The notes under the pieces: model-generated
Seen by the model: the letters and a program-made list of their open reading frames with translations, nothing else
Database searches by the model: none
What the model was told of the DNA's origin: nothing
In this document: one piece after another, positions 43,990-54,855 of the stretch
Layout of the letters: every line of letters begins with the position of its first letter
Position numbering within the stretch: position 1 is the first letter of the stretch
Position numbers and translations under genes: made by a program
Assembly (NCBI GenBank): GCA_963971305.1
Contig: OZ020316.1
Coordinates: 18,077,671 to 18,141,670, forward strand
DNA length: 64,000 nucleotides
Direction of reading: 5' to 3'
Origin: Arcuatula senhousia
Lineage: Eukaryota; Mollusca; Bivalvia; Mytilida; Mytilidae

Positions 43990-44610
43990 AAAAGCTGTGA
44001 GCAGCTGCTCACGAATACAAGTAAATACCCCCACCCCAAATAAATACCCCCATCCCTAATCATTCAGATAAAATTTTAAGATAGACGGTGCACATCTACA
44101 TTATGTCACAAAGATTATGTGAAAGTTTCGGGAAAATCAATTGATGGGTTTAGGAGGAGTTGCTAATAAGAAATGGGCCCCCTGTTCATGTAAGTTAATG
44201 TTTTGCTGTGGGAAACCCAAAAAATCCATCAGATCAAATTTTGAAATAGCAGGTGCACATCTCCATTTATATGTCACAAAGATTTTGTGAAAATTTCATG
44301 AAATTCATCAAGGGCTTTAGGAGGAAATGCGGATGAGGATGGGCACCCTCTTGTCTTGTGATGGCTAAGTCCATGTTTTGCTATTGGAAACCCCAAAAAT
44401 CTATCAGAAAAAAAAAATTAAAAAAAGGAAGTGCACCTCTATATTATGTCACAGATAATAGGTGAAAGTTTCATGAAAATCCTTTGGGGCATTTAAGAGG
44501 AGTTGTAGATAAGAGATTGGTACTCTAAGATGTAACAGAAGGACGGACACACATACAGAAGGATGGACACCTCTTTCTCTATATACAACCACTATTCAAG
44601 CGGGGGATAA
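43990..44610 (+). mobile_element. Helentron-like element, three monomers
   Basis: 5' hairpin GAGCAGCTGCTC, ACCCCC run, monomers (GTGCACATCT at 44088, 44252, 44429), GGACGGACAC microsatellite-like part and TTCAAGCGGGGGATAAA end. Same family as 8308-8866. Confidence 0.7.
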
Positions 44611-46320
44611 AATGACTGACAAGTGTAGATTCTTAACTGTTTAACTCAGAAAAAATGCTCCTGGCTTATGCATGAATATTCTTCATCAATTTAACAATTA
44701 GGATTTTAAATAAATAAAAGTTGACACCAACAACATAACACTTACCCTTTTACAATTAGGATTTTAATTAAAAATTGAATTACCTAATACTGTGGTTTCA
44801 TTATTATTTGTTGGCTATCAGTTTTTGTTGTAGGCATTGTCCCTTTTCAACTATTAAGGCCTTAAAAGTTTTCAAGATAAGAAGGATGACAGAATGAAAG
44901 TCTTACAGAAAAGTTGTTTCTGCCACCACTGACAAGTAATATCTATTCATCCAAGGCCAAACAATAACACATTTGCCAGTTTAAGAGGGCATGTACACAC
45001 TTCATGTCCTCTTCTAAAACCCACCTATCAACCTAAGGAAATTATAAAATATGAGATGCACATTAACAATGTCGAGGATTCTACCTTTTATGGATAATGT
45101 TTACATAAAACGTTTAACAAATGGTTTTTGAGATCGTATAAATAACTATGATCACAAACATGTGCTTTTTATGAAAAAATCAAATTTAACATGACTTGCA
45201 AAACAAATCTTTAAAAAAATGAGCGGTGAAAAAATTAGTTGTTGTATTTACACCAATATCATAATCAAAACAAACATATTAAGGATACAATTTTTAAGGG
45301 AGATTTTATGGTCATATTTACCTTTTTGGTTTGTCGATTGACCAATACAATGAATTTAATAGAAGTCAATATGTGGAACATAACATAAGTTTATAAGGAG
45401 AATTTATCCATGCTAAACAAAATAACGTTTAAAACCAATGCTATTTTTGTATTTGCAAAATATGAGCGAGGAAGTAAAAGAATATATGTATATGTAAGGG
45501 ACTTTTCTATATATCAAACCGGCGTAAAGATTCTACTATTTTTCCCCATTTGAAAGGTCGAATTTTTAAATTTTGATTGATTAAAAGGTCAAACGAAGTC
45601 TAGAAATCTTGACCTGATCAAGGCTCTGTAAAAGTTTCATGTAAATCTATCAATTAATTTTAGGAGGTATAGAATAAAACATTGTTGACCCCTTAAATGT
45701 CCGTGGCTCAATCCATGCTCAGATGATAAAATAGAAAGGGCAGATATATATCTACAAAATGTTACAAAAATATCAGAAAACAAGAGTTAACACTAAAGTA
45801 TGTCTCGCCTGTCCGCACCATCCAAATACCTAATTATTCAACTTTTCATTTATTCATTCTCCCCTGTGACAGTTGCCTAGACATTTAGCCCAACTAGTTC
45901 ACAAAGTCACTAAAGGATGAAATATGGGTCAAGGTCACACAGCACACTACGCCAACTGTGTGTATACCAAATATCAGATGCCTAGCTATTATACTTTTCA
46001 AGAAATTCATTTTCCACAAAATTTTACAAAGAAATTTATGGCTTGAAAAAGTTCACAGAGCACTGGAGCGTGAAAATGGGGTCCTCTTCCTTCATGTTCT
46101 TGTGGATCTTCTTTGTCTTTATCTGAAATTTAAAGAATTTTTAAGGTAAACAAGAAATAAGTGAAACATATAGGGCTCCTACATCCATTATGCATGCCCC
46201 CTAATCAGAGTAAATAGAAGTGAACCCTATTACTATTTTGTTGCACCAATTTAAACTAAATCTTTCAATTAGGTTTTCAAGTAAGTGTTCTAATACCTAC
46301 TGTAAACGTAACAATTTTCT
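44611..46320. other. AT-rich; one degraded element end
   Basis: 45540-45800 resembles one monomer of a Helentron-like element (AAAGTTTCATGTAAATCTAT, TTAGGAGGTATAGA). Otherwise nothing recognised. Confidence 0.35.
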
Positions 46321-46323
46321 GTT

Positions 46324-46700
46324 TTAAGTAGTTGCTCCCAGGTTGCTGTCATCATTCAAGAAATTTAACGTACAGAAGAAATCATGTGCTTGTAGGCAAA
46401 TATGGGATTTCTTTCTCTCAGATGAGCACAGATGTTGGTTCAACATTGAGTTTGCTAATATCAAACTTTCCAGATTTGACCAACAATAAATCAATTTTTG
46501 GCAACATGACAGTGTGCTATAGCAAGCAGAAACTGCTTAATCTTCCAGAGCACCTGAGTTCACTCTTCTTTCGACATGAGATCATTTGCTAAATAGCGTT
46601 AAGTTGTTACATGTGTTGTTTTGTCTGTTGTGTGGTTGGTTTCGTTGTGATGGATTTTTTCTAAAGATTTTGTCTTTGTCTATTCCGTATAATGATGTTT
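46324..46700 (+). pseudogene. Reverse-transcriptase 3' region, second copy
   Basis: TTGCTCCCAGGTTGCTGTCA, AAGAAATTTAACG and GGGATTTCTTTCTCTCAGAT match 5590-5680, then the same 3' flank (CCAGAGCACCTGAGTTCACT). Frameshifted relative to the 5503 copy; only the last ~40 codons of the reverse transcriptase are present. Confidence 0.6.
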
Positions 46701-47689
46701 TAATATGGAGTAGGCTTTAGCCTAAAATCCGACGAACTCAATTGCTCTTCCATTTTTCTAATGAAATAAAATTTGAATAATGTCAATGATGAAAATCATG
46801 CCTTCCTATTTAAACTAAATGAGCTTCGAAAGTTTCAAAGAATTTTTGATAATTGACTCATGTGCAACCCCCCTACCAAAATCATGATATTTGCAACATT
46901 GGGTCAATGATTATTCAAATTTGATTGGTCTTGCGCCAATTTAGATTTTTAGGGACAACAATTGGCAGGGACGAAACTCCCCTTTACAGGTTCCGTGACG
47001 TCATTTCCCTGTCAGAGAATTTTGCGTTTCCTGCAGACGAACAACATTTATGCAACACTAATTCTGTCAGGTTTTGAAGGCTTTCTTTGTCAGTATTTAT
47101 CATTCTCTGTATTGGCATCAATTTAAACATTGACTTTGAAACCTGGCGGAAAATAACGGCATGGTTTGAAGAATTCCCGTGATTACTTGTTGATAAATAT
47201 AATGATTTACAAACACTGAGGTAAGACCCTTTATTCCTTTTTACATTTATTTTTTTTATCATCATGGCTAGGATGATGGAACATCAATCTTATTTTTCAT
47301 GATATATTATTAGAGAAAAAAATATTTATTGTTCGTCCGTCATGTAAACATTCCCACATTAATTACGTTGTCATGGTGTCATGCCGTGATAGGTGACGTC
47401 ATTTAGTAAGTCCGTTGTCATGTATACACGTCGCCATATTGGAATCCGTTGTTATGGTGCTTTAATTGAAATTTTCGAATTAAGTTCAAAAGGCACACAA
47501 AAAGTCAGTGGAAAACTATAACTGTATAAAATTATGTATAAAACATAATTCGCCAAAACATAATTCCTTTTAAGGTTTTTTGTTTAAATGCGAACACACA
47601 GCTGAAGCTAGCATTTTGTTCTGGAGATTATCGGATTGATTTTGCAAAATGCTACTTCCAGTTCGAAGCAACAATACACTCAATCTACA
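46701..47689. other. Intergenic, nothing recognised
   Basis: A 93-residue minus-strand frame at 46984-47265 has no recognisable motif. CRE-like TGACGTCA occurs at about 46995 and 47395. Confidence 0.3.
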
Positions 47690-47965
47690 TTTAGTCGATA
47701 AAGGCTTGATTTGATGGATTTGATCAGGTATAACGGCGTCAAACCCTTTTCATCCAGGGTCTTTAAGTAACACGAAACACAGCCCGGTTGTGAAAAATGA
47801 TAGGCATAATGGGTTGACCATCCAAGTACAACAAACCGTCAAATTAGAAATAATTAAAACCATCGCGAATCATTTCCTCTGACAGAATTTAGATTTCTCC
47901 ACTGTGGCTGATATTAAAAGAAAAACTTCTCAAGAGACAGTATGAGACGAACTGTAATAAAAAAA
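47690..47965 (+). repeat. Dispersed repeat R (copy 4)
   Basis: Diverged: AACACGAAACACAGCCCGGT, CCATCCAAGTACAACAAACC, GGCTGATATTAAAAG in the family order. Confidence 0.5.
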
Positions 47966-48065
47966 ATGAAAAACAAGCCCTTGTATACCTTATATGCTAT
48001 GAAACATTAACACCATAATCCAGAGAGGAAGGTATGTGACTTTCAACATTAGGAAAATTAATAAG

Positions 48066-49595
48066 TTACTTAGTTAATGCTTTACTCTCAAGCAGCACGA
48101 TTTCGGCTATATCCGGGAGATGAACATGAAAGTGGTGATACAATGAACAGTGGTGATACAATGAACAAGGGGTTGCACTAAGTCGTGCTAAGCATACCCC
48201 CACTCGACCATTCAGAAAACAGAAAGTAGATGACTGACTGACCTGGAAAGGGGAGGCACTATACAACTTATCATGCTAAAGCTGTATACTAAATTTGAAA
48301 TCAATCCCTTTTGTAGAAGCCGAGAAATCTGTTACGAAAAATTGTCTATTTTTGACCCATTTAAAGTCTAAGTTGGCATGGAAAACAGGAAATAGATGAT
48401 GGACTGACATGGAAAGGGGAGGCACGGTATAACTTATCATGCTGAAGCTGTGTACCAAATTTGAAACCAATCCATCCAGTAGAAGCCAAGAAATCTGTTA
48501 CAAAAAATTTCACTTTACCATTTTTTTACCCTAAAAAGTCTAAGTCGGCTCGAAAAACAGGAATTAGATGATAGATTGACCTGGAAAGGGGAGGCACGGT
48601 ATAACTCATCATGCTGAAGCTGTGTACCAAATTTGGAACCAATCCATCCAGTAGAAGCCAAGAAATCTGTTACGAAAAATTTCACATTTCAAATGTTTTA
48701 CCCTAAAAAGTCAAAGTCGGCTCAGAAAACAGGAAGGTAATGACAGACTGACCTGGAAAGGGGAGGCACGGTAAAACTCATCATGCTGAAGCTGTGTACC
48801 AAATTTGAAACCAATCCATCCAGTAGAAGCCAAGAAATCTGTTACGAAAAATTTCACATTTCAAATTTTTTACCCTAAAAAAGTCTAAGTCGGCTCGGAA
48901 AACAGGAAGTAGATGACGGACTGACCTGGAAAGGGAGGCACGGTATAACTCCTCATGCTGAAGCTGTGAACCAAATTTGAAACCAATCCATCCAGTAGAA
49001 GCCAAGAAATCTGTTACGAAAAATTTCACATTTCAAATTTTTTACCCTAAAAAAGTCTAAGTCGGCTCGGAAAACAGGAAGTAGATGATGGACTGACCTG
49101 GAAAGGCGAGGCAAGGTGTAACTCATCATGCTGAAGCTGTGTACCAAATTTGAAACCAATCCATCCAGTAGAAGCAGAGAAATTGAACCGGACGGACAGA
49201 CAGACGGACAAGGTGATTGCAATATAGCCCCATCTCTTACGAGTGGGGGTAAAGCATGAAAAGATGAAGTGGAGGAAATGGGGACACAAGGCCAATCGGG
49301 TAGGAAAGTTTTGACTGCCACTGGAAAAAAGAGTGATGGGTAGGGATGGGAAATTTAACCTCCTGCATGAAGCGTGGCAATCTGCACAAATCTTGGCCCA
49401 CTATGGTCGGCGGTCAAGGTTTCCGTATTATAGACCCAACAACCCCCGCGGACGAGGGCCACCCTATTCAGCCACCTATGGTACACACTTGATCGCTCTA
49501 TGGGCTGAGCACTGACCCGACGTTAGAATCCCAAGACCCTTAGTCGCTTCTTACGACAAGAAAGGCTCTGCTGCGGGCTTATTCGCCACCCGGGA
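48066..49595 (-). mobile_element. Mosaic SINE (SINE-2 tail half + SINE-1 head half), split
   Basis: 48066-48166 is the SINE-2 tail side (CAAGCAGCACGATTTCGGCT). After an inserted element it resumes at 49253 as SINE-2 body (GAAGTGGAGGAAATGGGGAC, ATTTAACCTCCTGCATG). At the shared GCATG (about 49364-49368) it switches to SINE-1 (AAGCGTGGCAATCTGC.. to ..TTCGCCACCCGGGAG). Confidence 0.7.
48167..49252 (+). mobile_element. Helentron-like element, six ~171-bp monomers
   Basis: 5' AAGGGGTTGCACTAAGTCG and ATACCCCCACTCG; monomers at 48240, 48408, 48579, 48751, 48924 and 49096 (landmark CTGGAAAGGGGAGGCAC); GGACGGACAGACAGACGGAC (49189-49208); 3' CGAGTGGGGGTAAA. The 5' ACCCCCACTCG is the exact inverse of the 3' CGAGTGGGGGT. 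Confidence 0.8.
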
Positions 49596-49689
49596 GTGTC
49601 ATTGGGGATGACTTCCAAGAACAGAAACTAAACTTGAACATATTTACAAATGTCTGAAGGAAGTCAAGAAGAAATAAAAAGCTTCGCGT

Positions 49690-49903
49690 GAGTGAGTGAG
49701 TGAGTGAGTGAGTTGGTGTTTTACGCCCGTGCAACGCTATATAGGTTATTTACAGGCGATGAACATGAAAAGGGGTGATACAATGAACATGAAACGATGA
49801 TGAAGTGGAGGAAATGGGGACACAAGGCCAATCGGGTGGAGAATTTTGACTGCCACTGGAAAAAGGAATGATGGGTAGGGACGGGAAATTTAGCCTCCTC
49901 AAT
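49690..49903 (-). mobile_element. Mosaic SINE (SINE-1 tail + SINE-2 body), truncated
   Basis: The tail (GTGA)n and GTTGGTGTTTTACGCC are SINE-1 through about 49775. From GGTGATACAATGAACATGAA on it is SINE-2 (GAAGTGGAGGAAATGGGGAC) up to TTTAGCCTCCTC, where it is 5'-truncated. Confidence 0.75.
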
Positions 49904-49904
49904 T

Positions 49905-50762
49905 GCTCTTGACACATGCAGCCCATGATGGATTAACACATGCCTTCCTTGGTGTACTTTCCACTGACATTTTACAAGGAAATGGGGGTCGCAAAAATTA
50001 ATTCTCAATTTTGTATCCGCTATTTGACAAGAACAAACATGCAAAAAAATCCAAAATCGGATCACAAGTAAAAAAGTTTCGATTTTGGTCCCTAATTACC
50101 TAAAAGGGAAAAAAAGGGGGCGCAACAATTAATTCGCAATTTTGCATCTGCTATTTAACAAGTACATACACGCAAAAAAATTTTAATTCGGACAACAAAT
50201 ACAAAGGTTTTGATTTTGGCCACTTTTGGCACCTAATTACATAACGGGGAAAAGGGGCACGCAAAAAATTCATCAGGTTAATTGTTCTATTGTAAGAAAC
50301 ATTCTTGACAAATTTTACAGCAATAGGCCAACTACAACCAAAGTTATGATGGAAAGAAATAAACTATTATAAATTTTTGCCCCTTTTGGGCCCCTTATTT
50401 CGAAACATTAAAGGGGGAACCTCAAAATCAATCCAATTCGTCTTATTATGGAAAGGAACATCACTGTCAAATACCATAGCAATCGGATAACTAGAACTAA
50501 AGTTTTGAGGAAAAAAAACCCAAAAAGTAGTATTTTTGGCCCCTTATTTCTAAACGAAAAATGGGGTAAACCCAAAAATACATCCCATGCATCCTTAGGA
50601 AACATCATTGTCAAATTTCAAAGCAATCGAATAACTGGAACTAAAGTTATTGTGGGAACACCCAGGTTTACAGACAACGCAGACAACGACACAGAAGACG
50701 ACAGCATTATACCAGCATCATACCATTATATGTTCGCAATTTTTTTGCGGTCATATAAAAAT
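49905..50762 (+). mobile_element. Helentron-like element, diverged monomers
   Basis: Repeated units of about 130-158 bp (AAATTAATTCTCAATTTTG near 49995, 50125, then AAAATCAATCC and AAAATACATCC units), a GACAACGCAGACAACGACAC microsatellite-like part (50673) and a 3' hairpin GCAATTTTTTTGC then GGTCATATAAAA. Confidence 0.55.
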
Positions 50763-50794
50763 GCCCTTTGTTCTTTGTATTGAGAAATGGACAA

Positions 50795-51056
50795 ATAGAG
50801 CCTGACCTGATAGGCACAGATGGTATTCATCTCACAGCAGTAGGTACAATTAAAAGTGTCAAACAATCCGACCCGCCTCATCAGTCATCCTAGAGATGCA
50901 AGGGACTCCTACTTTTTTAACTGTGGATCAAACCATCATAGTGTAGAAAATTGTAGATACAATAAAAGAATTAAATGCCATCTTTGTTCACGTCTAGGTC
51001 ACAAAGAACATTTCTGTTGGTACAAGCATGACAACATGTACATTATATACCACTGA
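50795..51056 (+). pseudogene. Retrotransposon ORF1 fragment with CCHC zinc knuckles
   Basis: The frame near 50797 reads DLIGTDGIHLTAVGT, like the end of the esterase-like domain in some LINE ORF1 proteins. In another frame (50856-51056) NNPTRLISHPRDARD is followed by two zinc knuckles: a damaged one (FFNCGSNHHSVENC, first Cys replaced by Phe) and an intact one (CHLCSRLGHKEHFC, C-x2-C-x4-H-x4-C). Zinc knuckles bind nucleic acid in gag/ORF1 proteins. The frame change marks it as a relic. It lies about 260 bp before the satellite. Confidence 0.6.
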
Positions 51057-51317
51057 AATATAGGGCAAGAATGTAAATCTACTGAATTGTGTTTGTCATA
51101 TTATTTTGAGCCACTCATTGAAGTTTTAGCATGTGATAATAACCATTTTGATTGTGTTTGTAATCTTATTCGTTTTAATGATGAAAAGCACTTCTCATGT
51201 AAATGATTATACTAAGATTTCTCACACCATCATCCTAGGTACTGATACTAATAAGTTAAATAAGTCAACTTCAAACCCCCAGGAGATTTTATCAAATGTA
51301 AATATGTACAGTCACTC
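51057..51317. other. Junction between ORF1 relic and satellite
   Basis: AT-rich, short frames without motif. Confidence 0.4.
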
Positions 51318-51763
51318 AAACAAGAGGTTCCCAGAAGCTTCAATCGATCACCTGGTCTTGATGTCAACCCTATGAAGAACTTTGTAGAGCTAAATAAGCT
51401 GAAGATTTAATCAAGCAAAAGATTTTCTCTTTCAGCAATAGTTCATTCTAAGGACCGTCTGAACACTTTGACTCTTTAAAGATTTTTGTTAAGAGCTTAA
51501 TGAACTGCACATTTAAGCAAGCAACAACTTTTCTTCATCTGATATAGCTTTCAATATATCAGCCAAAAACATGAAAAAAAATGTTAATTTAGGGGGTAAT
51601 CCCTATAAGGGGTCATCTTACAACTTCGACCCTAGGAGACTTGTGTAGAGCTAAATGAGCAGAACATTTTAGCAAGCAACAGCTTCTCTCTATCTGCAAT
51701 GGTTTTCATTCTATAGGCCAAAAACAATATTTTTCGCCTTTAAGGGGCTGTAGGCCAGGGTTA

Positions 51764-54700
51764 TCTGACAACTTCGACCCTATGAGACTTTTGTAGAGCT
51801 AAATGAGCTGAACATTTAAGCAAAGCAACAGATTTTCTCTATCGGCAATAGTTTTCATTCTATAGGCAAACAAGAGGCTCCCAGGAGCCTGAATCGCTCA
51901 CCTGGTCTTGATGATGACCCTATACTTTTGTAGAGCTAAATGAGCTGAACATTTAGCAAGCAACAGCTTTTCTCTACCTGCAATAGTTTTCATTCTATAG
52001 GCCAAAAACACCATTTTTCACCTATACAGGGCCATAACCCCAATAAGGAGTCATCTGACAACTTCGACCCTATGGAGACTTTTGTAGAGCTAAATGAACT
52101 GAACATTTAAGCAATCTGCAATTGTTTTCATTCTGTAGGCCAAAAACATGAAAAATCGCTTTTTTCAGGGGCCGTACCCCCTATAAGGGGTCATCTGACA
52201 ACTTCGACCCTATGGAGAATTTTGTAGAGCTAAATGAGCTGAACATTTAAGCAATAGTTTTCATTCTGTAGGATAAAAACATGAAAAATCGCTATTTTTC
52301 ATGGGCCGTAAACCCTATAAGGGGTCATCTGACAACTTCGACCCTATGGTGAATTTTGTAAAGCTAAATGAGCTGAACATTTAAGCAAGCAACAGCTAAT
52401 CTATTTCTGCAATAGTTTTCATTCTGTAGGACAAAAACATGAAAAATCGCTATTTTTCAGGGGCCGTAACCCCTATAAGGAGTCATCTGACAACTTCAAC
52501 CCTATGGAGAATTTTGTAGAGCTAAATGAGCTGAACATTTAAGCAAGCAACAGCTAATCTCTATCTGCAATAGTTTTCATTCTGTAGGACAAAAACATGA
52601 AAAATCGCTATTTTTCAGGGGCCGTAACCCCTGTAAGGGGTCATCTGACAACTTCGACCCTATGGAGACTTTTGTAGAGTTAAATGAGCTGAACATTTAA
52701 GCAAGCAACAGCTAATCTCTATCTGCAATAGTTTTCATTCTGTAGGACAAAAACATGAAAAATCGCTATTTTTCATGGGCCGTAACCCCTATAAGGGGTC
52801 ATCTGACAACTTCAACCCTATGGAAAATTTTGTAGAGCTAAATGAGCTGAACATTTAAGCAAGCAACAGCTAATCTCTATCTGCAATAGTTTTCATTCTG
52901 TAGGCCAAAAACATGAAAAACGGCTATTTTTCACAGGCCGTAACCCCTATAAGGGGTAATCTAACAACTTCGACCCTATGGAGAATTTTGTAGAGCTAAA
53001 TGAGCTGAACATTTAAGCAAGCAAAAGCTAATCTCTATCTGCAATAGTTTTCATTCTGTAGGACAAAAACATGAAAAATCGCTATTTTTCATGGGCCGTA
53101 ACCCCTATAAGGGGTCATCTGACAACTTCGACCCTATGGAGACTTTTGTAGAGTTAAATGAGCTGAACATTTAAGCAAGCAACAGCTAATCTCTATCTGC
53201 AATAGTTTTCATTCTGTAGGACAAAAACATGAAAAATCGCTATTTTTCAGGGGCTGTAACCCCTATAAGGGGTCATCTGACATCTTCGACCCTATGGTGA
53301 ATTTTGTAAAGCTAAATGAGCTGAACATTTAAGCAAGCAACAGCTAATCTCTATCTGCAATAGTTTTCATTCTGTAGGCCAAAAACATGAAAAACGGCTA
53401 TTTTTCAAAGGCCGTAACCCCTATAAGGGGTCATCTAACAACTTCGACCCTATGGAGAATTTTGTAGAGCTAAATGAGCTGAACATTTAAGCAAGCAAAA
53501 GCTAATCTCTATCTGCAATAGTTTTCATTCTGTAGGACAAAAACATGAAAAATCGCTATTTTTCAAGGGCCGTAACCGCTATAAGGGGTCATCTGACAAC
53601 TTCGACCCTATGGAGACTTTTGTAGAGTTAAATGAGCTGAACATTTAAGCAAGCAACAGCTAATCTATATCTGCAATAGTTTTCATTCTGTAGGCCAAAA
53701 ACATGAAAAATCGCTATTTTTCAGGGGCCGTAACCCCTATAAGGGGTCATCTGACATCTTCGACCCTATGGTGAATTTTGTAAAGCTAAATGAGCTGAAC
53801 ATTTAAGCAAGCAACAGCTAATCCATATCTGCAATAGTTTTCATTCTGTAGGGCAAAAACATGAAAAATTGCTCTTTTTCACAGGCCGTAACCCCTATAA
53901 GGAGTCATCTGACAACTTCGACCCTATGGAGAATTTTGTAGAGGTAAATGAGCTGAACATTTAAGCAAGCAACAGCTAATCTCTATCTGCAATAGTTTTC
54001 ATTCTGTAGGACAAAAACATGAAAAATCGCTATTTTTCATGGGCCGTAACCCCTATAAGGGGTCATCTGACAACTTCGACCCTATGGAGAATTTTGTAGA
54101 GTTAAATGAGCTGAAAATTTAAGCAAGCAACAGCTAATCTATATCTGCAATAGTTTTCATTCTGTAGGCCAAAAACATGAAAAATCGCTATTTTTCAGGG
54201 GCCGTAACCCCTATAAGGGGTCATCTGACATCTTCGACCCTATAGTGAATTTTGTAAAGCTAAATGATCTGAACATTTAAGCAAGCAACAGCTAATCTAT
54301 ATCTGCAATAGTTTTCATTCTGTAGGACAAAAACATGAAAAATCGCTATTTTTCATGGGCCGTAACCCTTATAAGGGGTCATCTGACAACTTCGACCCTA
54401 TGGAGACTTTTGTAGAGTTAAATGAGCTGAACATTTAAGCAAGCAACAGCTAATCTATATCTGCAATAGTTTTCATTCTGTAGGCCAAAAACATGAAAAA
54501 TCGCTATTTTTCAGGGGCCGTAACCCCTATAAGGGGTCATCTGACATCTTCGACCCTATGGTGAATTTTGTAAAGCTAAATGAGCTGAACATTTAAGCAA
54601 GCAACAGCTAATCTATATCTGCAATAGTTTTCATTCTGTAGGACAAAAACATGAAAAATCGCTATTTTTCATGGGCCGTAACCCCTATAAGGGGTCATCT

Positions 54701-54855
54701 GACAACTTCGACCCTATGGAGACTTTTGTAGAGTTAAATGAGCTGAACATTTAAGCAAGCAACAGCTAATCTATATCTGCAATAGTTTTCATTCTGTAGG
54801 CCAAAAACATGAAAAATCGCTATTTTTCAGGGGCCGTAACCCCTATAAGGAGTCA
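51764..54855 (+). repeat. Higher-order block A (3.09 kb)
   Basis: From the diverged monomer before the leader at 51871 to the equivalent point before the leader at 54963: 3092 bp. The sequence around both leaders is essentially identical for hundreds of bases. Confidence 0.75.

Noticed and set aside
46984..47265. 93-aa minus-strand frame with Ser/Lys-rich composition
   Set aside because: No motif, no splice context, no second copy; not supportable as a gene.
48781..49321. Minus-strand frames of 82-122 aa
   Set aside because: Translations of the ~171-bp monomers; the same peptide repeats with the monomer.
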